64,000 bases of DNA from Prinia subflava (taxonomy: Eukaryota; Chordata; Aves; Passeriformes; Cisticolidae): contig NC_086253.1 of NCBI RefSeq assembly GCF_021018805.1, positions 35,217,583 through 35,281,582 of the forward strand, read 5' to 3'. Of this stretch, positions 34,187-47,199 are shown piece by piece. A program made the position numbers and the translations under genes. How positions within the stretch are numbered: position 1 is the first letter of the stretch; the number at the start of each line of letters is the position of its first letter. The notes under the pieces were generated by a model, which did no database searches, was not told the DNA's origin, and saw only the letters and a program-made list of their open reading frames with translations.

Positions 34187-37100
34187 AAGCTCTCAACATA
34201 ACATATACACGCATTTTCAAATTAGTTTTCAGTGGTATGGATTTTCCTTGGTGATTTGACTTAATATTTAATGAAAAACACATCATTCTTCAGCAGTTTA
34301 CATAGATGTCATTTTACTAAATTTATTACTTATTTTTAGTCTAAACTAAGTCATGAGAAGTAATGAGACCATGAAACACGTTTCAGTATGCTTTTTTATT
34401 AGTTAAAAAAGTTTGGTGAGATATGTCAAAGCATTTTTCTCAAACTACTGGAAGCAATTACATTATACAGTACATTTTTAACCTATAGTTGTTTTCCTAA
34501 AAGTAAAAATGTATTAAAAATTAATTTATATAATACATATTTGGTCTATATTTACAAGACTACATACACTGTGTATACTTTGCATATATTTAGGTACTAT
34601 ATTTATATAAAGTCTACAATCATAAATGCATATTAAGTGTATTCTTAAAACTAGTGAATAACTTGTGAGCCTTGCCTCATCAAATAAGTGCAGTTATCAG
34701 AAACACCATAAAAGACTAATTTGCAGTGATTTACACCCATCATACAGAAACATACTGAATGCTATAGAGCTGACCTCAGAGGAACAAACAGAATTTAATT
34801 TCAGATCAAGTAATCTTTGATCTCAGTTACTTTGTTTGGCAACATGGAAGTGCTAAAGGGTTGAAGAAAAAAAAGGGCTGTTTTGGTTCTTGTATTTTCA
34901 GGTATGACATGTTCAAACAGATATAATTTTAGGACACTTCTATAGAGCACATGTTGCTGTCTTTTTTTAGTTTTTTGGTTTTAAGATACAGCACACGACC
35001 CAATTTCGTTATCTGTCATATAAAGATGCATGTTAGATGTTTTCACTTCTTTTCAAAATGTTTCAGAGATTGGCTCAACGAGATAGTCAAGACAGTTTTG
35101 AAAATTTTTATGGCATCTGACAAAAGAGGGATTATTACACAGCTGAGAACAGAAGAAGCAAAGAAAAGGGAGCAAAGCTTAAGCCAAGAAATGTGTAGAA
35201 AGCTCTCCTCTCTAATATAAATGTTTGCAACTCTACTGTGTTGCAAAGAGATAAAATTCAGCAACAGTTTTAAGCCCTTCATCATTTAATGAACATAGTT
35301 TAATAGGATCATAATGCATTTCCTAGACCTATGAACTCCTCCTTACTTCCAAATTTTGGCTATATGAGATGTCTGTTGCAGTCATGGATCATTGCTTAAA
35401 TTCTCTCATAAAATCTATTTACTCTTCTTTCCCCATGAGATGATATTCACATCCGACACTCTTGAAACTGAGCTGCTCTACATGAACATAGACCAGTATC
35501 TATCTACATGAAGAAAATAATCTAGATTTAATTCATGACAGTGAGAACTAAGAAAAAAAGTACAATGGAATAAACTTTAGCTATTCCTTTAAGAAGTCAG
35601 GAAAGAGAGTGAGATTATTCTCTAATTCAAGGCAAAGCAATAAAGACACAAATTAGCAAGCACAGGAGCCGGGGAACAATAAATATGTCCACTAAGTTAG
35701 ACACAGTGCATATGTGGCTGATAATTTAACACCATGAAAGGGGATTACAAATCTGCAGTGGTGCAGTGAAACACTAAATTCCAAAAAGATTTAGTGCAAG
35801 CAACACAAGGTAGCATTAAACAGTTGACAAAAGACAACAAGGAAAAAGCACACAGTGTCAGAGATTTCATAATACTAAAAGACGTAAGGCCATCCAAACA
35901 GGCAGACACTGCATCACTGTTAGTGTTGGCTTAATCTCTACCCTTTCAAGCAGCAGCTTGGCTGGCAGCTAGAAAAAAAATTCATTAAGGACAAGCTATC
36001 TCAAAAAATAAAAAGATTTAAAGTAAGCTTTGACAATTTGAAAAATCAATTCATGTGCCTAGATTCATACTTTAAAGAAATATAAATCCCTAACCTAATC
36101 TATTACAAAGTAGGATTAGAAATAAATCAAGTGGTTTTGATAGTTTCCTGAACTACTCTAATGCTCATCTCTGTTGAAGAGTTGTATTATTGTGAATCTC
36201 CCACAGATTAATATTTTATACTTCTAGGAGTAGCATTTCAGGCTAGGACTGAGACAAATAGCCTGGAAATGAAACCACGAGATGTCCTAAAAGTATTTGC
36301 TATTGCTAACCAGGTTTCATTAACTACTTCTGGTCTTTTTCCATTAAAATGACAAATCTGAAAGACTAGAGTTTTCTATTTTACCATGGGAGGAGAAAAA
36401 GAAAGGAAACAATTAAAACTGATTTGATAAAGTCAGCAAACACACACAGTACTGACATTTATCACATAATGATTCAACAAATATTTACCAAAAACAATTC
36501 AAAGTAAGTGTGTTGGTGAAAGAGCACATACACAGATTTTCCATCAAGTTATAATACTGAGTGAATTTTCTTAAGTGTTTAAAATTACAATTTTCTTAAT
36601 TCTAAAATGTTCTCTTATCTACCTAGGAATGTCAATAAAAACCAAACAAAAACCCAACCTTCCAGACGCTAACATATTGACAATAAAGCTTCATAAGAAT
36701 AAAGTTATTTAAATGGCATTATCTGCTATTTGTCTTATTCTATATTGCCATTTTTTCCCCACTGAGTGCTAATAAGTGCTTGCTGTTGAAGAGGTTTACA
36801 TTTAACATCTGTCAGTTGTATCCAGAAGTAGCACCTACAGGGAACTGTCAAATAGATTGCTATTCTCCTCTGTAGCACCAGCAAATCTGTCTCACATCAT
36901 TTACATACAGATAGTTATAGGCATTCATCATTTCATTATGCTGACTGCCTCACTATTCTAATGTATAATGTCTCTTTAATGAGCCTCAAAAAATGCAATA
37001 TTCCTTGATTTATGACTGCTTAACTGAAAAATTATACAGATTGACAAAAACTCATCATAAAGCTTTGTGTTCCCACTACCTTGCACTTTAAATTTAACAA

Positions 37101-40100
37101 TTACTCTATAGTTAATCTCATGATTTGCTTCTTTGACAAAAGAAATTATCAAATTTTACCACACTAGGCTTCACAGTCATTGCTGTTTTAATAAATATAC
37201 TTTCACTTCCATGAGAAAGCAGTAGAGAATCTGACAAATTAAAATTGATCAGTTTTTGTCCAAGAAATAAATGTATTGGGTAATCTGTTTCAATATTATT
37301 ATATGCCAATTACTATATACTTCCTAAATTATCATGTGGAATACTGCTGTACTAGTCATGCAAGAGTGACTCATAAATGAGCCAATTTATATGTTCAAGT
37401 AAATTGAACTATGGTTTATTGTATGAACTTCAATTATTTTATACACAAATGCTTAGCACTGAAAAACAACGCTGCCATTAAAAACACACTGAAGCAATAC
37501 AAACATACCTAAGACACCAAATAGAAAGCTGAGAACAAGAGGCAAACACTTCATTCACTTGACTGCACCCAGGCATTTCAGTTCCCCCACCTGCATCTCC
37601 CTGTGTTTATAGATACATCAGCATTCCTCTGGTTTTGAATACCCAAGCTGAAAACGTTTGCAAACTGCTCATGGTGGCCATTAGAAGCAAGAATTTTCAC
37701 TAAATATGAAAAACGTTATGATACCTTGTTTCTGACAAATCTACAACTTACAGATGAATGCTTTCAGCACATGAGAAGGTGTTGAGCTCTGACTGGAGTG
37801 TCTCCTTTAGCAGAGGTAACCACAATATTTTACTCCCTCATTTACAACAGTTTAAGCTTACCCTATAGACAGTCAGTCAGCTTGCAGCTCCCTCCCCTCT
37901 GCTCAGCCTTTCTTTTCCATTCAAATTTTAGAAACACCATAGCCAGACCTTTCCCTCTTTTCAAATGCCACTCCTTACAGAGGGTTCAAATGCAATGAGT
38001 GAAGATAAACAAATGAGCACTAATGTAACCTTACACTGCCTTATCTCAAAGCATCACTTCCTATTTCCAGATCATGAAACCAGGCTACAAAGGCTATCCG
38101 TTCAATGCAGTAGGGATGTAAAGAGATTTAAGCAACAGATGGAAAGACACATTCCCCAGATCCCTGCAAGAAAGTCAACCTTAACTGAAAAATCAAACAA
38201 AACAACAATACAATACTACTGAATATTCAAGAGCTGTTTCAGTAGATGCAAGTATGTTATGTTATGACAGAAAATAAAGTACACAAATGACACTGATATG
38301 TTTGACAATGACAAGTTAAATGCTCAATACAGTAAAAATTCTTATTTCATCATTTTGGATTCCTATTTTAGTTCCTTTGCACTGAATATTCCAGTCAACA
38401 TCAACATCTAAATTTCAAAGAGTCAAACTTCTAAAGAAGTTTGGTATATCATATGAATATAGGTATAGCATTCCTTAATCAGCACCATGTGTTTTTATCA
38501 TCTAGGAGAATTCATGTATCTACACAGTTCAACAATATAAAATAGCAGCCTATCAAATAACACAATGCAAAATTTTTTGAAATATTTTTACATTAATAAA
38601 TAACAATAAGTTCAAAAAGTTGTTACTTTGCATGCAGAACTTATAACTCTCAATCCAGAAAAGTAGTATGTCAATCCAAATACCTGTTGCCAATAGAAGG
38701 CCTTAACTTACAAACCTGAATACTTCATGAATTCAAAATATCTCAAAATGTCCATTCCTTCCCATAACAATAGAGAGATTTATATCTCAGCTTGTAGTAG
38801 TAATAAAATCCAATTTAAGAATTATTCAATATTTATTAATCATGGTATATCCTTAGACTGTCACTCTGACCATCTCAGAACTATATTTTTGTGTCTCTTG
38901 ACAATAACTGTGAGCCACACAGCTGAGGGTGGCCATGGACAATGTTTATGCTATCTGTTAGTGTTCATATTGTGTATCTCTAGCTGGAAGAGACTACTTG
39001 TTATCTTAGTGACACGGAGAGAAGTTGATAAGAATACAGATACCTCCATAATCCTTTCATGTTACATTTCTATTTCTTGCTTTTCTTGCCTTACAGATTC
39101 ATTATTTCATCTCCTACAGTATACACAGTTATCATTTCCAAAAGCTGGCTAGTAATGCCTATGACTCATGGTTTTCCTACCGCAATCTGAATTTCAGAAA
39201 AGGCAGTGGAGGAATATCAGAACTTTCTTTCAGAAAGAAAGCTTTAAGCTTTCACATTGTTCTTTCTTATGTGTGCATATAAATATTTGTAACTGTTTCT
39301 CTGTTAGAACACTAAATTAAGTATTTTCTTTCCTTGTAGGGTACTGAATAACATAGAAACCCAACAGAATTTTTCAGTATGTTTTGCACTGATTGAGCCT
39401 ACTTACAGGAATGTGGCGTTGCAAAAGGATTCAATATTTCAGTCAGTGTAGTCTGCACATCAGAAGAAAATCCAGAGCATGTTCTGTTACTGTGATCAAT
39501 TTTCTATCTTTCTGTAGCTACACCTAGGAAATAACCAGTACAAAATCAGTACAACTAAATAGAGAAAAATCACATAAACCAAATGATTAGAAGTGAAAAT
39601 ATAAGATAATGTCAAACAATAATTTACGGCAAAGTCCATACGATTATTCGTCAATATGGCATTATAGAAGACAAAAGCTTAAATTTTGTCTTCATTTAAT
39701 TCAGTAATACCCAAGTGATCTCAGAGTTCTTCAATCTCAAGACTCCCAAGTAGAATCAAACAGATGCTGTCATTACTCCTAAAAAGCCATCTAGTAGCCT
39801 GAGAGGAGAAACATAATGACCACAGAGGGAACTGGTCCAGCAGTCCAAAACAGCACAACTGCGCTTCCATTCAGCATGTCGAACATCTGGAGTATATACA
39901 ACATGTGAAGCAAACAGTCATGTTTATTTAACAGTAGACTTAATTCATGATTTTTGTCTTTCAGTAGAAACAGAAGAAGCAGCTTCTCTGCCTTCTGATT
40001 CTTATTTACATACTTGGCAGAATTCTACAGAAAGCAGAAGAGCCAGGAATAAGGCATTAAGATGGCCTGTTTCGGTATTTTTTAAAGGGGATGGGGTTCA

Positions 40101-40184
40101 AATGTATCTTCATATCCAAACCAGTACTACTGGTACTGCTTTCTTTAAGTAGCTGAAGTCAAAGCTGAACCACCTTCCAAATAT

Positions 40185-40205
40185 AAAAAAAAAAAAAAAA
40201 AAAAA
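40185..40205. repeat. Poly-A run (21 A)
   Basis: Twenty-one A residues. Upstream sequence (39960-40184) does not resemble a known gene or SINE, so a retrocopy cannot be claimed. Confidence 0.9.
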
Positions 40206-43052
40206 TCTACCCCAGGAGACAACCATTCTTACTTTATTTTTTACATCTAGGCTTTGCTGCAAATTAATCCCTCCTACTTCTTGTAATATCTAAATCAGTT
40301 TATGCTGATCTCCTTTCTCAACAATTTTATATATTGCTACCCTCATTCTTCCGGTTGAATAAACTTAGTTCAGTCTTCTTTTGATTCCTTCAATATTTAA
40401 TTTTTTGAATGATCATAACCAGCTACATTTTGCTTATCCTTTTAGAAAATTAGACAACTCGAGCCTCCAAGTTGTTTCATTGGATCCTTACACATTATGC
40501 TCCTAAAGATCTCTGGAGATCAAGCGGGTCTTGTTTCAGCAGTTTCTCTCTCTTGTGCCTTTGCCACAGACTACCAACCCAGTAAGCAGAAATCTTTGTC
40601 ATGCCTCAAATTCATAAAGGGTGATAGAGGCATGAAGTGTTTTCAGATTTGTCAAAAGATGTCTGCCAGGAATTTTAGCACATCTTGAGCTCTGCTGCTG
40701 CTGAAAGGAAGGAAAACATTTGTTTAGGAAAGCAAAAAGTCTGGAACTGGCTACATGTAACAGTAGGGCATAGTAAATGTCTGTCCCCATATTCTTCCCT
40801 GAAGCTTTAAAGGGAACTCCCCATCCTGCATTTGTGCTGTTAATTATTCTTACTTAGTGCTTCTGCTTGTTCTCACCAAATTGAATGTCTATTATTTTCT
40901 GGTATTTCTACAATTTATTATTATTTTAAGCCTGGGACAGCAGCAATATTAGCATCTACTCTGTTTCCAAAACTATCAACAAAGTCATAGAATAATATTA
41001 CATCCATCCACTACATCAATTTCACAGAATTACTCTACTCCTCCCCCACCCCAGTTACTGTGGAAAAGAGTGACTGCAAATAAATATCACATCTTCTTAA
41101 CCCAAAAAACTTGAACAATACTTTTAGTCTAATCTTATCTAGATCACAGCTCCCTAGCTTACTTAAAAGAATGCCAAGCGTTATTATCCAAACCGCAGTT
41201 TACTAAATTAAAGTCTAATATTTTCTAACCCTTAAGGCTTGCTGCAGATTTTGAAGAGACAGAATAAGACTGATTTATTCCCTAGAAATCTGTGCTGTTC
41301 AATCCTAGCATCTCTTGCAGATGCATAAAAAGAACAGTTTGATAATTTCAGGTCCCTCAGGGAAATTTAGGTAAGACAATTATGCGCAATTCTTTGGATA
41401 CTTCTTCAGGTCTTACTGTCAGCCCTTTGCTGAGCTTTTGAAATTTCACTATCCTTAAGTTCTCAAATATGATGTTCTTGGCAAATCTTTACACCTAAGA
41501 CCCAAATAAAAGACAGTTCTTTGTTTCTAGTTGAGCTTAACCTTGCAGTTGGATAATTTGTATTTAGTTTTATAAGATAATTATAATTATATATTCTTAA
41601 TACTTATATATTCATTATTTTTGTATAATTATTTTTTTATATTTACTAAAATCATTGTATTCTTACCTTACCCGTTCGAGATTCCAATACTGACCCCTGA
41701 ATCATCCACTGCTTTCTATACAGAATCAACTAGGTTAGAAAAGACACTTCCTACCTCACACAAAGAGGCTAACAGAATGTGAGATAGTTAATTAACTGTT
41801 TATGTTTAATTTTTAAGGTTTTACATAATTGTGTGCAATTTGTCCCACCAGCTCCTTTGATCTTTCAGTGAAGATTTCATGTAAGAGCATCTTTAGCTGT
41901 TTAGCTAGCACTAATTTTCATGCACAGAAGGGATTTTCCAAATTTCTGAGTATGTTTAAAAATTAAAATGCAGTCTGTTATGTTTTTAAATACAACTGAT
42001 TTCCAAAACGGATATTTCAGTTTTGGGAAATCTATATTAGACTGCTGGGTGAAGCTCTTCAAATAGAAAAATATATTCATAAGATTACAGACAGTATTTT
42101 AATTATATGAAAGAGCACAGAAGAAAAAGACACATAAATCTAAGATCACTCAAAATAAGTGTCTCATTTGCCCAGGTTCACCTGTGCCAGCTCACAGGAA
42201 AGATAATACAGGGAGGTCTCAGTTAACCATATGTGTACACGAGTGCCTGAAGACCTACATGACATAATCTGTTCCTCAGCTGATTTTCCTAACAAGCTGA
42301 ACTTAATAACAAATTGTCAAAAAAGAACAAAGGTGTTCCTTTATGCTGTCACAGAAACTGGTGGAGGATGTTGTTCCTCTTGAATAAATTAATGAAGTAC
42401 GTATTCACTGCAGGAAATGATTTTATATGCCTTTCTTGCCCATATTTTTCAGCTTCTCTACTACTCCAGCTCAACTGGGCCCTTCTTCTTCTCAACACTT
42501 TGCCCTTTCCAATCTATAAGCTTAATCTGCTTTCTTTAACATTAGAAAGGAAATTAGGGACTACAATTTTCCACAAGCTATAGTTGGCATTGTATACTTT
42601 TAGAGGATTATCAACAAAAAATATAGTCCACTGTCTAAGACAAGTTTAAAACAGGACAATAAGTCTAAAACAAATGCTGCTTAAAAAAACCTTGGGATAG
42701 TTGTCCCTTTGGCATATGAAAGCAATATCAGCTATCCCTGGCTGGATATGAAGACTATGTTAACATCTGTATCTCATTTTAAGTACTAGATTAATTTTTT
42801 TCATAAGACTTTCTCTGGCTTCTCTGCTCTGTAATATCCCACCCTTAACATACAAAATGACCCTAAGAAAAGCAGTTCAGCCCTGTAATTCTACTACTCC
42901 CATGATAATAGCATCCCAGATAAGGAATATCTATCAAATGTGTCAGAACATTATCTGTTCATTCCAGTCTCCTTTTTTTTTTTCCTTACTTTTCTTATCT
43001 TCCAGCAGCACATGCCTTGGCTTCTACTCAACATCACTCAGAAAGCTCATAG

Positions 43053-43078
43053 ATAAATAAATCAAATAAATAAATAAA
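43053..43078. repeat. (AAAT)n-like microsatellite
   Basis: Mostly ATAA/AAAT units with one interruption (ATCA). Confidence 0.85.
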
Positions 43079-43221
43079 ACCTTAAAAAATAAAATGAAAA
43101 AAAAACTACCAACACCAAACACACCCTTCACACACTCTTTTTCCAAGTCTGGAGGTTTTTTATACTCTATTATTTCCTTTTCCATGACTAAACGCAACCT
43201 GCCTAGAAAACTTTACAATCT

Positions 43222-43594
43222 TCTAAAAGCCTTGCAGCGAGAAAGGGAGGAGCAGGGAGGCAGGGCAGGACAAGGTGTGTTGGCTCTGGCTTTGCCAGGA
43301 CTAGCTGTGAACCCTCGGTGGGTGCAGGAGGGTGAGGCTGCAGGGAGCAGCGCCTGGGAGCGGCTGAACACCAGGGGAGGTGACTGCCACTGCCCCGCGG
43401 GACAGCAGGTGTAGGGACAAGCCATGTGCAAAGAGCAGCGGTATTCCATGCCTTTTTTTCCCCATTGGTAAGGCTTCTCCTTAAGCCTCCAGGATCCCTG
43501 AGCTTTTGAAGAGATTTCCAGACATGAAGCAGCACCTGCAGGAGATGAAAGAGGAGTGGTTCATTTAATCCACTCAGACTCAGGTAAGTTCATG
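43222..43594. other. GC-rich block of unknown origin next to CR1
   Basis: Compared with its AT-rich neighbours this block is clearly rich in G and C, with CCCGCGGG near 43395 and many GGGAGG words. Overlapping open frames of 78-110 codons on both strands (43094-43535) follow from the base composition. It directly precedes a CR1 fragment and may belong to the same insertion (5' UTR or early ORF2), or be a separate repeat. I do not recognise its family. Confidence 0.4.
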
Positions 43595-43870
43595 GCCCCG
43601 GTGCACAGCATCCCTAGAGGTGTTCATGGAACTGGCAGTTGTCTCTGTGAGACTGCCTGTCCTTTTTGAAGTGTTTCTGATGACTTGAAGGCAGTTTCTG
43701 TCATGTTCCTCTTTACAACAAGCAAAAAACAAGATACAAGGAACTACAGGCTGGTCAGCCTTAACTATGTCCCTGGAAAAGTTCAGACCAAAGTATTTCT
43801 AGAAGCCATTTTTTCTGCCTGAGCAGATCGTGCCTGACTAATCTCAGCACCCTATGTAATATGGTTATTA
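43595..43870 (+). mobile_element. CR1 LINE reverse-transcriptase fragment
   Basis: Plus-strand ORF2 remnant. The frame at 43742-43780 reads NYRLVSLNYVPGK, very close to the NYRPVSL...PGK block in the finger region of CR1-clade reverse transcriptases. Downstream 'AGATCGTGCCTGACTAATCT' (about 43825-43845) matches the next conserved part, the S-C-L-T-N-L stretch. Frameshifts lie between, so it is dead. Upstream limits are uncertain. Confidence 0.7.
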
Positions 43871-44634
43871 TATATTTAAAATAGACGGAAAGCTAAATTC
43901 CTTTGCAAATAGGTATTGCTATCTGAAATGGACACACACAGGTTATGGATCACATTGTACAAAAAGCAGATGTCAAATCTGAGAAACTGTTGTTTAAAAT
44001 TTGAGAATAGTTGCTATTTATTTTAGCAAAATGCTAAAAAATTAAATTTGCTTAGATTTCTTAGAAATACCTACTTTGATTATTTCTTATAATTTTTTCA
44101 ATTGTTTTTCATGTAGATGATAAGGGAAACCTTCAGACACAATTCATTGGTTAAGTAAGTAAAGTAAAACATTTTCAGAGTTTTATAAAGTTGTATTTAT
44201 TGTTGCTATCACTTTTTGCCTTTTAAAATATGAAAGATATAATTTCATTTTCTAACAGCTTATTTGTACAGCGTATGTTATAAAAAACATTGCAGCTCTA
44301 GAAAAATTATGTCGAATGACTATGGTAAAAACATGAAGATCATATCCAATAAGATCTGTGAGAAAATACTGTGAAGAAGCATGAATCAGAAAAGAATTTT
44401 CCTCTTAAGGTGAGAAGTAAATTCACCTTAATTGCTTGAAAATATCAGATACTTAATTTATGAAAAATCTAATCATACGTCTTTACTGCTGCCCAGCTAA
44501 AAGTCACACTTCCTGAATCCTTCATGTTATATATGGTCTCTGAAGTCCACATATCTCACACATGGATACTCTAAAAATATACAGAAGGGCTTTTAAACAA
44601 TATGCATGTTGTAAGAGACATGTATATGTATGTT
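43871..44634. other. AT-rich non-coding stretch
   Basis: Nothing recognised. No open frame of note. Confidence 0.55.
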
Positions 44635-44702
44635 GAGATGACGCCATAGAGTTCATGACCTTAGAGCTCTTTTCCAACCTTAATAATTCTATGATTTTAT
44701 GA
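44635..44702 (+). mobile_element. CR1 LINE tail
   Basis: Short plus-strand CR1 end with 'CATGACCTTAGAGCTCTTTTC', 'CAACCTTAATAATTCTATGA' and 'TTTTATGA'. These are the last ~65 bases of the 3' UTR with the octamer-type ATTCTATG tail. Confidence 0.75.
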
Positions 44703-46664
44703 TGCGGTTAATGCTGCCTAGGAAGAGAGTTAAAGCAACAGCAATTTAATCAATATCTTATTATAAGCATGATATGAGAACTTGTGAAAAAGGCTTGCTA
44801 CCCAACACCCACAAAAATATGAACAATCCTTACTTGTAGACTCTCAGAACTTATTAAAACTAGATATGTTTCTCTAAATTACACCTTTTATGAAAAACAT
44901 GAGGAAAATTCCTAGCCATTTCTTTCCCTTGTAGATTTTTAATAAAATCCAGCTATGACTGAATGAATCCAGAATACTCCATCTACCATAGACAACATAT
45001 TTCAGTACAGTGCTGTGAGCTGGCTTTTAGCTACTGAGTCTAAAAGCTGTATTAAAATGAAACAGTTTTATTTTTTCAGAGTTAAGGTCTTGATTATTGC
45101 AAATTGCAAAGAATATGGAGAAAAGCAATCTAAAATACACTTGAAACTAACAGCACCTTCAAATGAAGTAAGATTTTATTTTAATCTAAATTTACAATTT
45201 ACACTGATTTTTATCATCTATAGCAAGAATTTTCAAGGGACTGTGGCAGAAGGAGAAAATATGTCTGAATATATAGGAAAAAAGGAGTACTGGATATTAT
45301 GGTAACAAAATATTTACTTTTTTAGATCCAAATGTAATAAAAACTGTTATAATGAGTAGCTTTCATGTTTTGATGTTTACTGTACTGAGTCAATTTAATG
45401 TAATTTATACTTTCAATATACTTCTTTTATCTGAACTGAACAATCACTTCAACACAGTAATAGTGCGTTTCACTTACTTTTCCTCTAAAGATTTTAGGGT
45501 GAAATAATTATAGCCAAGACACCAAATATAAACATCCTGATCTGACTAACACTACAGTTATTTTATCTTTACTACTGAAGACCTTTGCCTACATGCAACA
45601 GTACATCATGATTTAGTTCACCAAGACTGACAGGCTACTCTTTATGATTTGACAGGATGTCACTGTAGTAGGTATGCTGACTATTTAATGGCCTTCGAAA
45701 GTCTCTTATGGCCTTCAATAACTCAAAAATCTAATTCTCATTGTCCTCTTGCATGAGTACTGATGACAAAGTGCAACCTTATCACAGGAGAGAAAATGTC
45801 TAATAGTTTCCCAAATAAAACATTTTTCTTCAGTGATTTAATGTATAAAGTTTTGCCTTGCATGAATTATATTCAGTGCTTTAAAGCACACGGTAACCTT
45901 TCATTATTTCAGTGGTCCTCTTTTGGTGTACTGTACAAAGCCTCAGAAGTGACATTGTCAAACTGCTACGAATCTACTTGATGCATGTCAAAGCCTCACT
46001 ATTCAGAAGTGGTGACTAGACAGCTGAGCAGTAAAAACCATAGTGAATTCTGTATCTTCACTACAATGTGTCCATGTATGACTACTTTAGCAAAGTAGTA
46101 TTAGCTCTTGGCAAAAAGCATTTATCTGGGCTGAAAGGCTGTCAGCAGCAATATGGTAGATGTCAATTAGAATAAAGTACGCGATGCAAACACATTTGCC
46201 AATTACATGCACTAGACATCATAATGGCTGATGTCACAAATGTAGTTTGGTGATAAATTATCTTAAGGACAGTAATTACATTTTTTCCATCAGTTGAATA
46301 TACCCATTTTGAAGTTACAAAACAACTCCACAGAGAAAGTCTCCCTTCAGACAACAGAAAACAACAGAAATGTCAGGGGGTATGGCTGCTTGCTGTATGA
46401 TTGTTTTCAAGTTAGACTTAGCTTTGGTTTCTAGGTATTCAGAATTAGGTTGAAGAGATTGAAGAATAAATAAGTAACCAAAAATAGGGATTACAAAAAA
46501 AAATTACATGGACCAGAACATTTGGATCCAGTCCAACTCCCCACCCAATATGCAGAGGATGGTGTCCAAGATAATAAACAAGAACAGTGATGGAGACAGG
46601 GGCAGTTGCATATAAAGCTACCTGGGAGAATATCCAGTATTGGCAATTTTTAGATCATTAGCTG
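44703..46664. other. AT-rich stretch holding a possible plus-strand exon
   Basis: No recognised repeat. 45080-45167 is open and bounded by consensus acceptor and donor sites (see findings). 46140-46280 is repeat-free with several AT-rich homeodomain-like words (TCAATTAG, CCAATTACATG), and may be conserved non-coding sequence. Neither can be confirmed from sequence alone. Confidence 0.4.
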
Positions 46665-46740
46665 GCTCAAGATGGGGAGTTGAACTCAATGATCCTTATG
46701 CACCCGTTTCAGCTCGAGATAGTCTATAATTCTATGATTT
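46665..46740 (+). mobile_element. CR1 LINE tail
   Basis: 'GGAGTTGAACTCAATGATCC' followed by a damaged 'CCGTTTCAGCTCGAGATAG' and 'CTATAATTCTATGATTT' reads as the plus-strand CR1 3' end. Similarity may extend upstream to about 46500 but is weak there. Confidence 0.65.
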
Positions 46741-47199
46741 AATACTTTCCTTAACGTTAATATGTTAATACTAACAAATGTTAATACAAACACCTTAGTT
46801 TAAATAGAACTCACAAAGGTTCTATAATCTGTGTTATCTAAATGATCAAAACTGTACTTTTTTGCCTAAATATATATATTTTATTTCACTTTTAAAATTA
46901 AACGTGTAGTGCAATACAGACTACCAGACAGCTGTAAAAAGGTTTCTGTCATGAATATAAGAAACGTAAAGCTTACAGCAAGGATAAAGACACCTGCACC
47001 TGTGGAGTCCTTGGCACCTGCCCTTCAGCAAACGGAACTGAAAGTGCAGATGATGGGGATATACTGGTCAAAGGAAGCAAAACTCTAAGAGTTCAAGTGA
47101 ACTAATTCATTACGAAACCACAGTGTTTATAAATAAGATCATTTTCACAGTCAGATTCTTAGTCTTTTTTTAATCTGAGTACTCCCCAAAATTTCAAAA
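46741..47199. other. AT-rich non-coding stretch
   Basis: No gene or element recognised. A short GC-balanced patch at 46985-47050 has the word CACCTG repeated, meaning unknown. Confidence 0.5.

Larger units (their letters stand above)
33164..43221. other. Long AT-rich stretch, no gene confirmed
   Basis: About 10 kb without a recognised transposon. Holds a patch of direct repeats (34096-34186), a 21-A run (40185-40205) and an (AAAT)n-like repeat (43053-43078). A 141-codon frame (38727-39152) is the longest but has no recognised family, many Ser, Ile and Cys residues and no coding-like composition. A possible minus-strand 49-nt exon with splice consensus is at 41667-41715 (see findings). Confidence 0.5.

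Noticed and set aside
38727..39152. 141-codon frame (longest in window) as a gene
   Set aside because: No recognised domain, Ser/Ile/Cys-rich low-quality composition, no splice or promoter context. A frame of this size is possible by chance in 64 kb.
40185..40205. Poly-A run as the tail of a processed pseudogene
   Set aside because: No gene-like sequence upstream and no flanking direct repeat seen.
43203..43535. Minus-strand 110-codon Pro-rich frame
   Set aside because: Caused by GC-rich composition. Both strands are open and no domain is present.
45480..45547. Minus-strand open segment followed by GTAAGT-like donor
   Set aside because: The acceptor side lacks a pyrimidine tract. A segment of this length is expected by chance.
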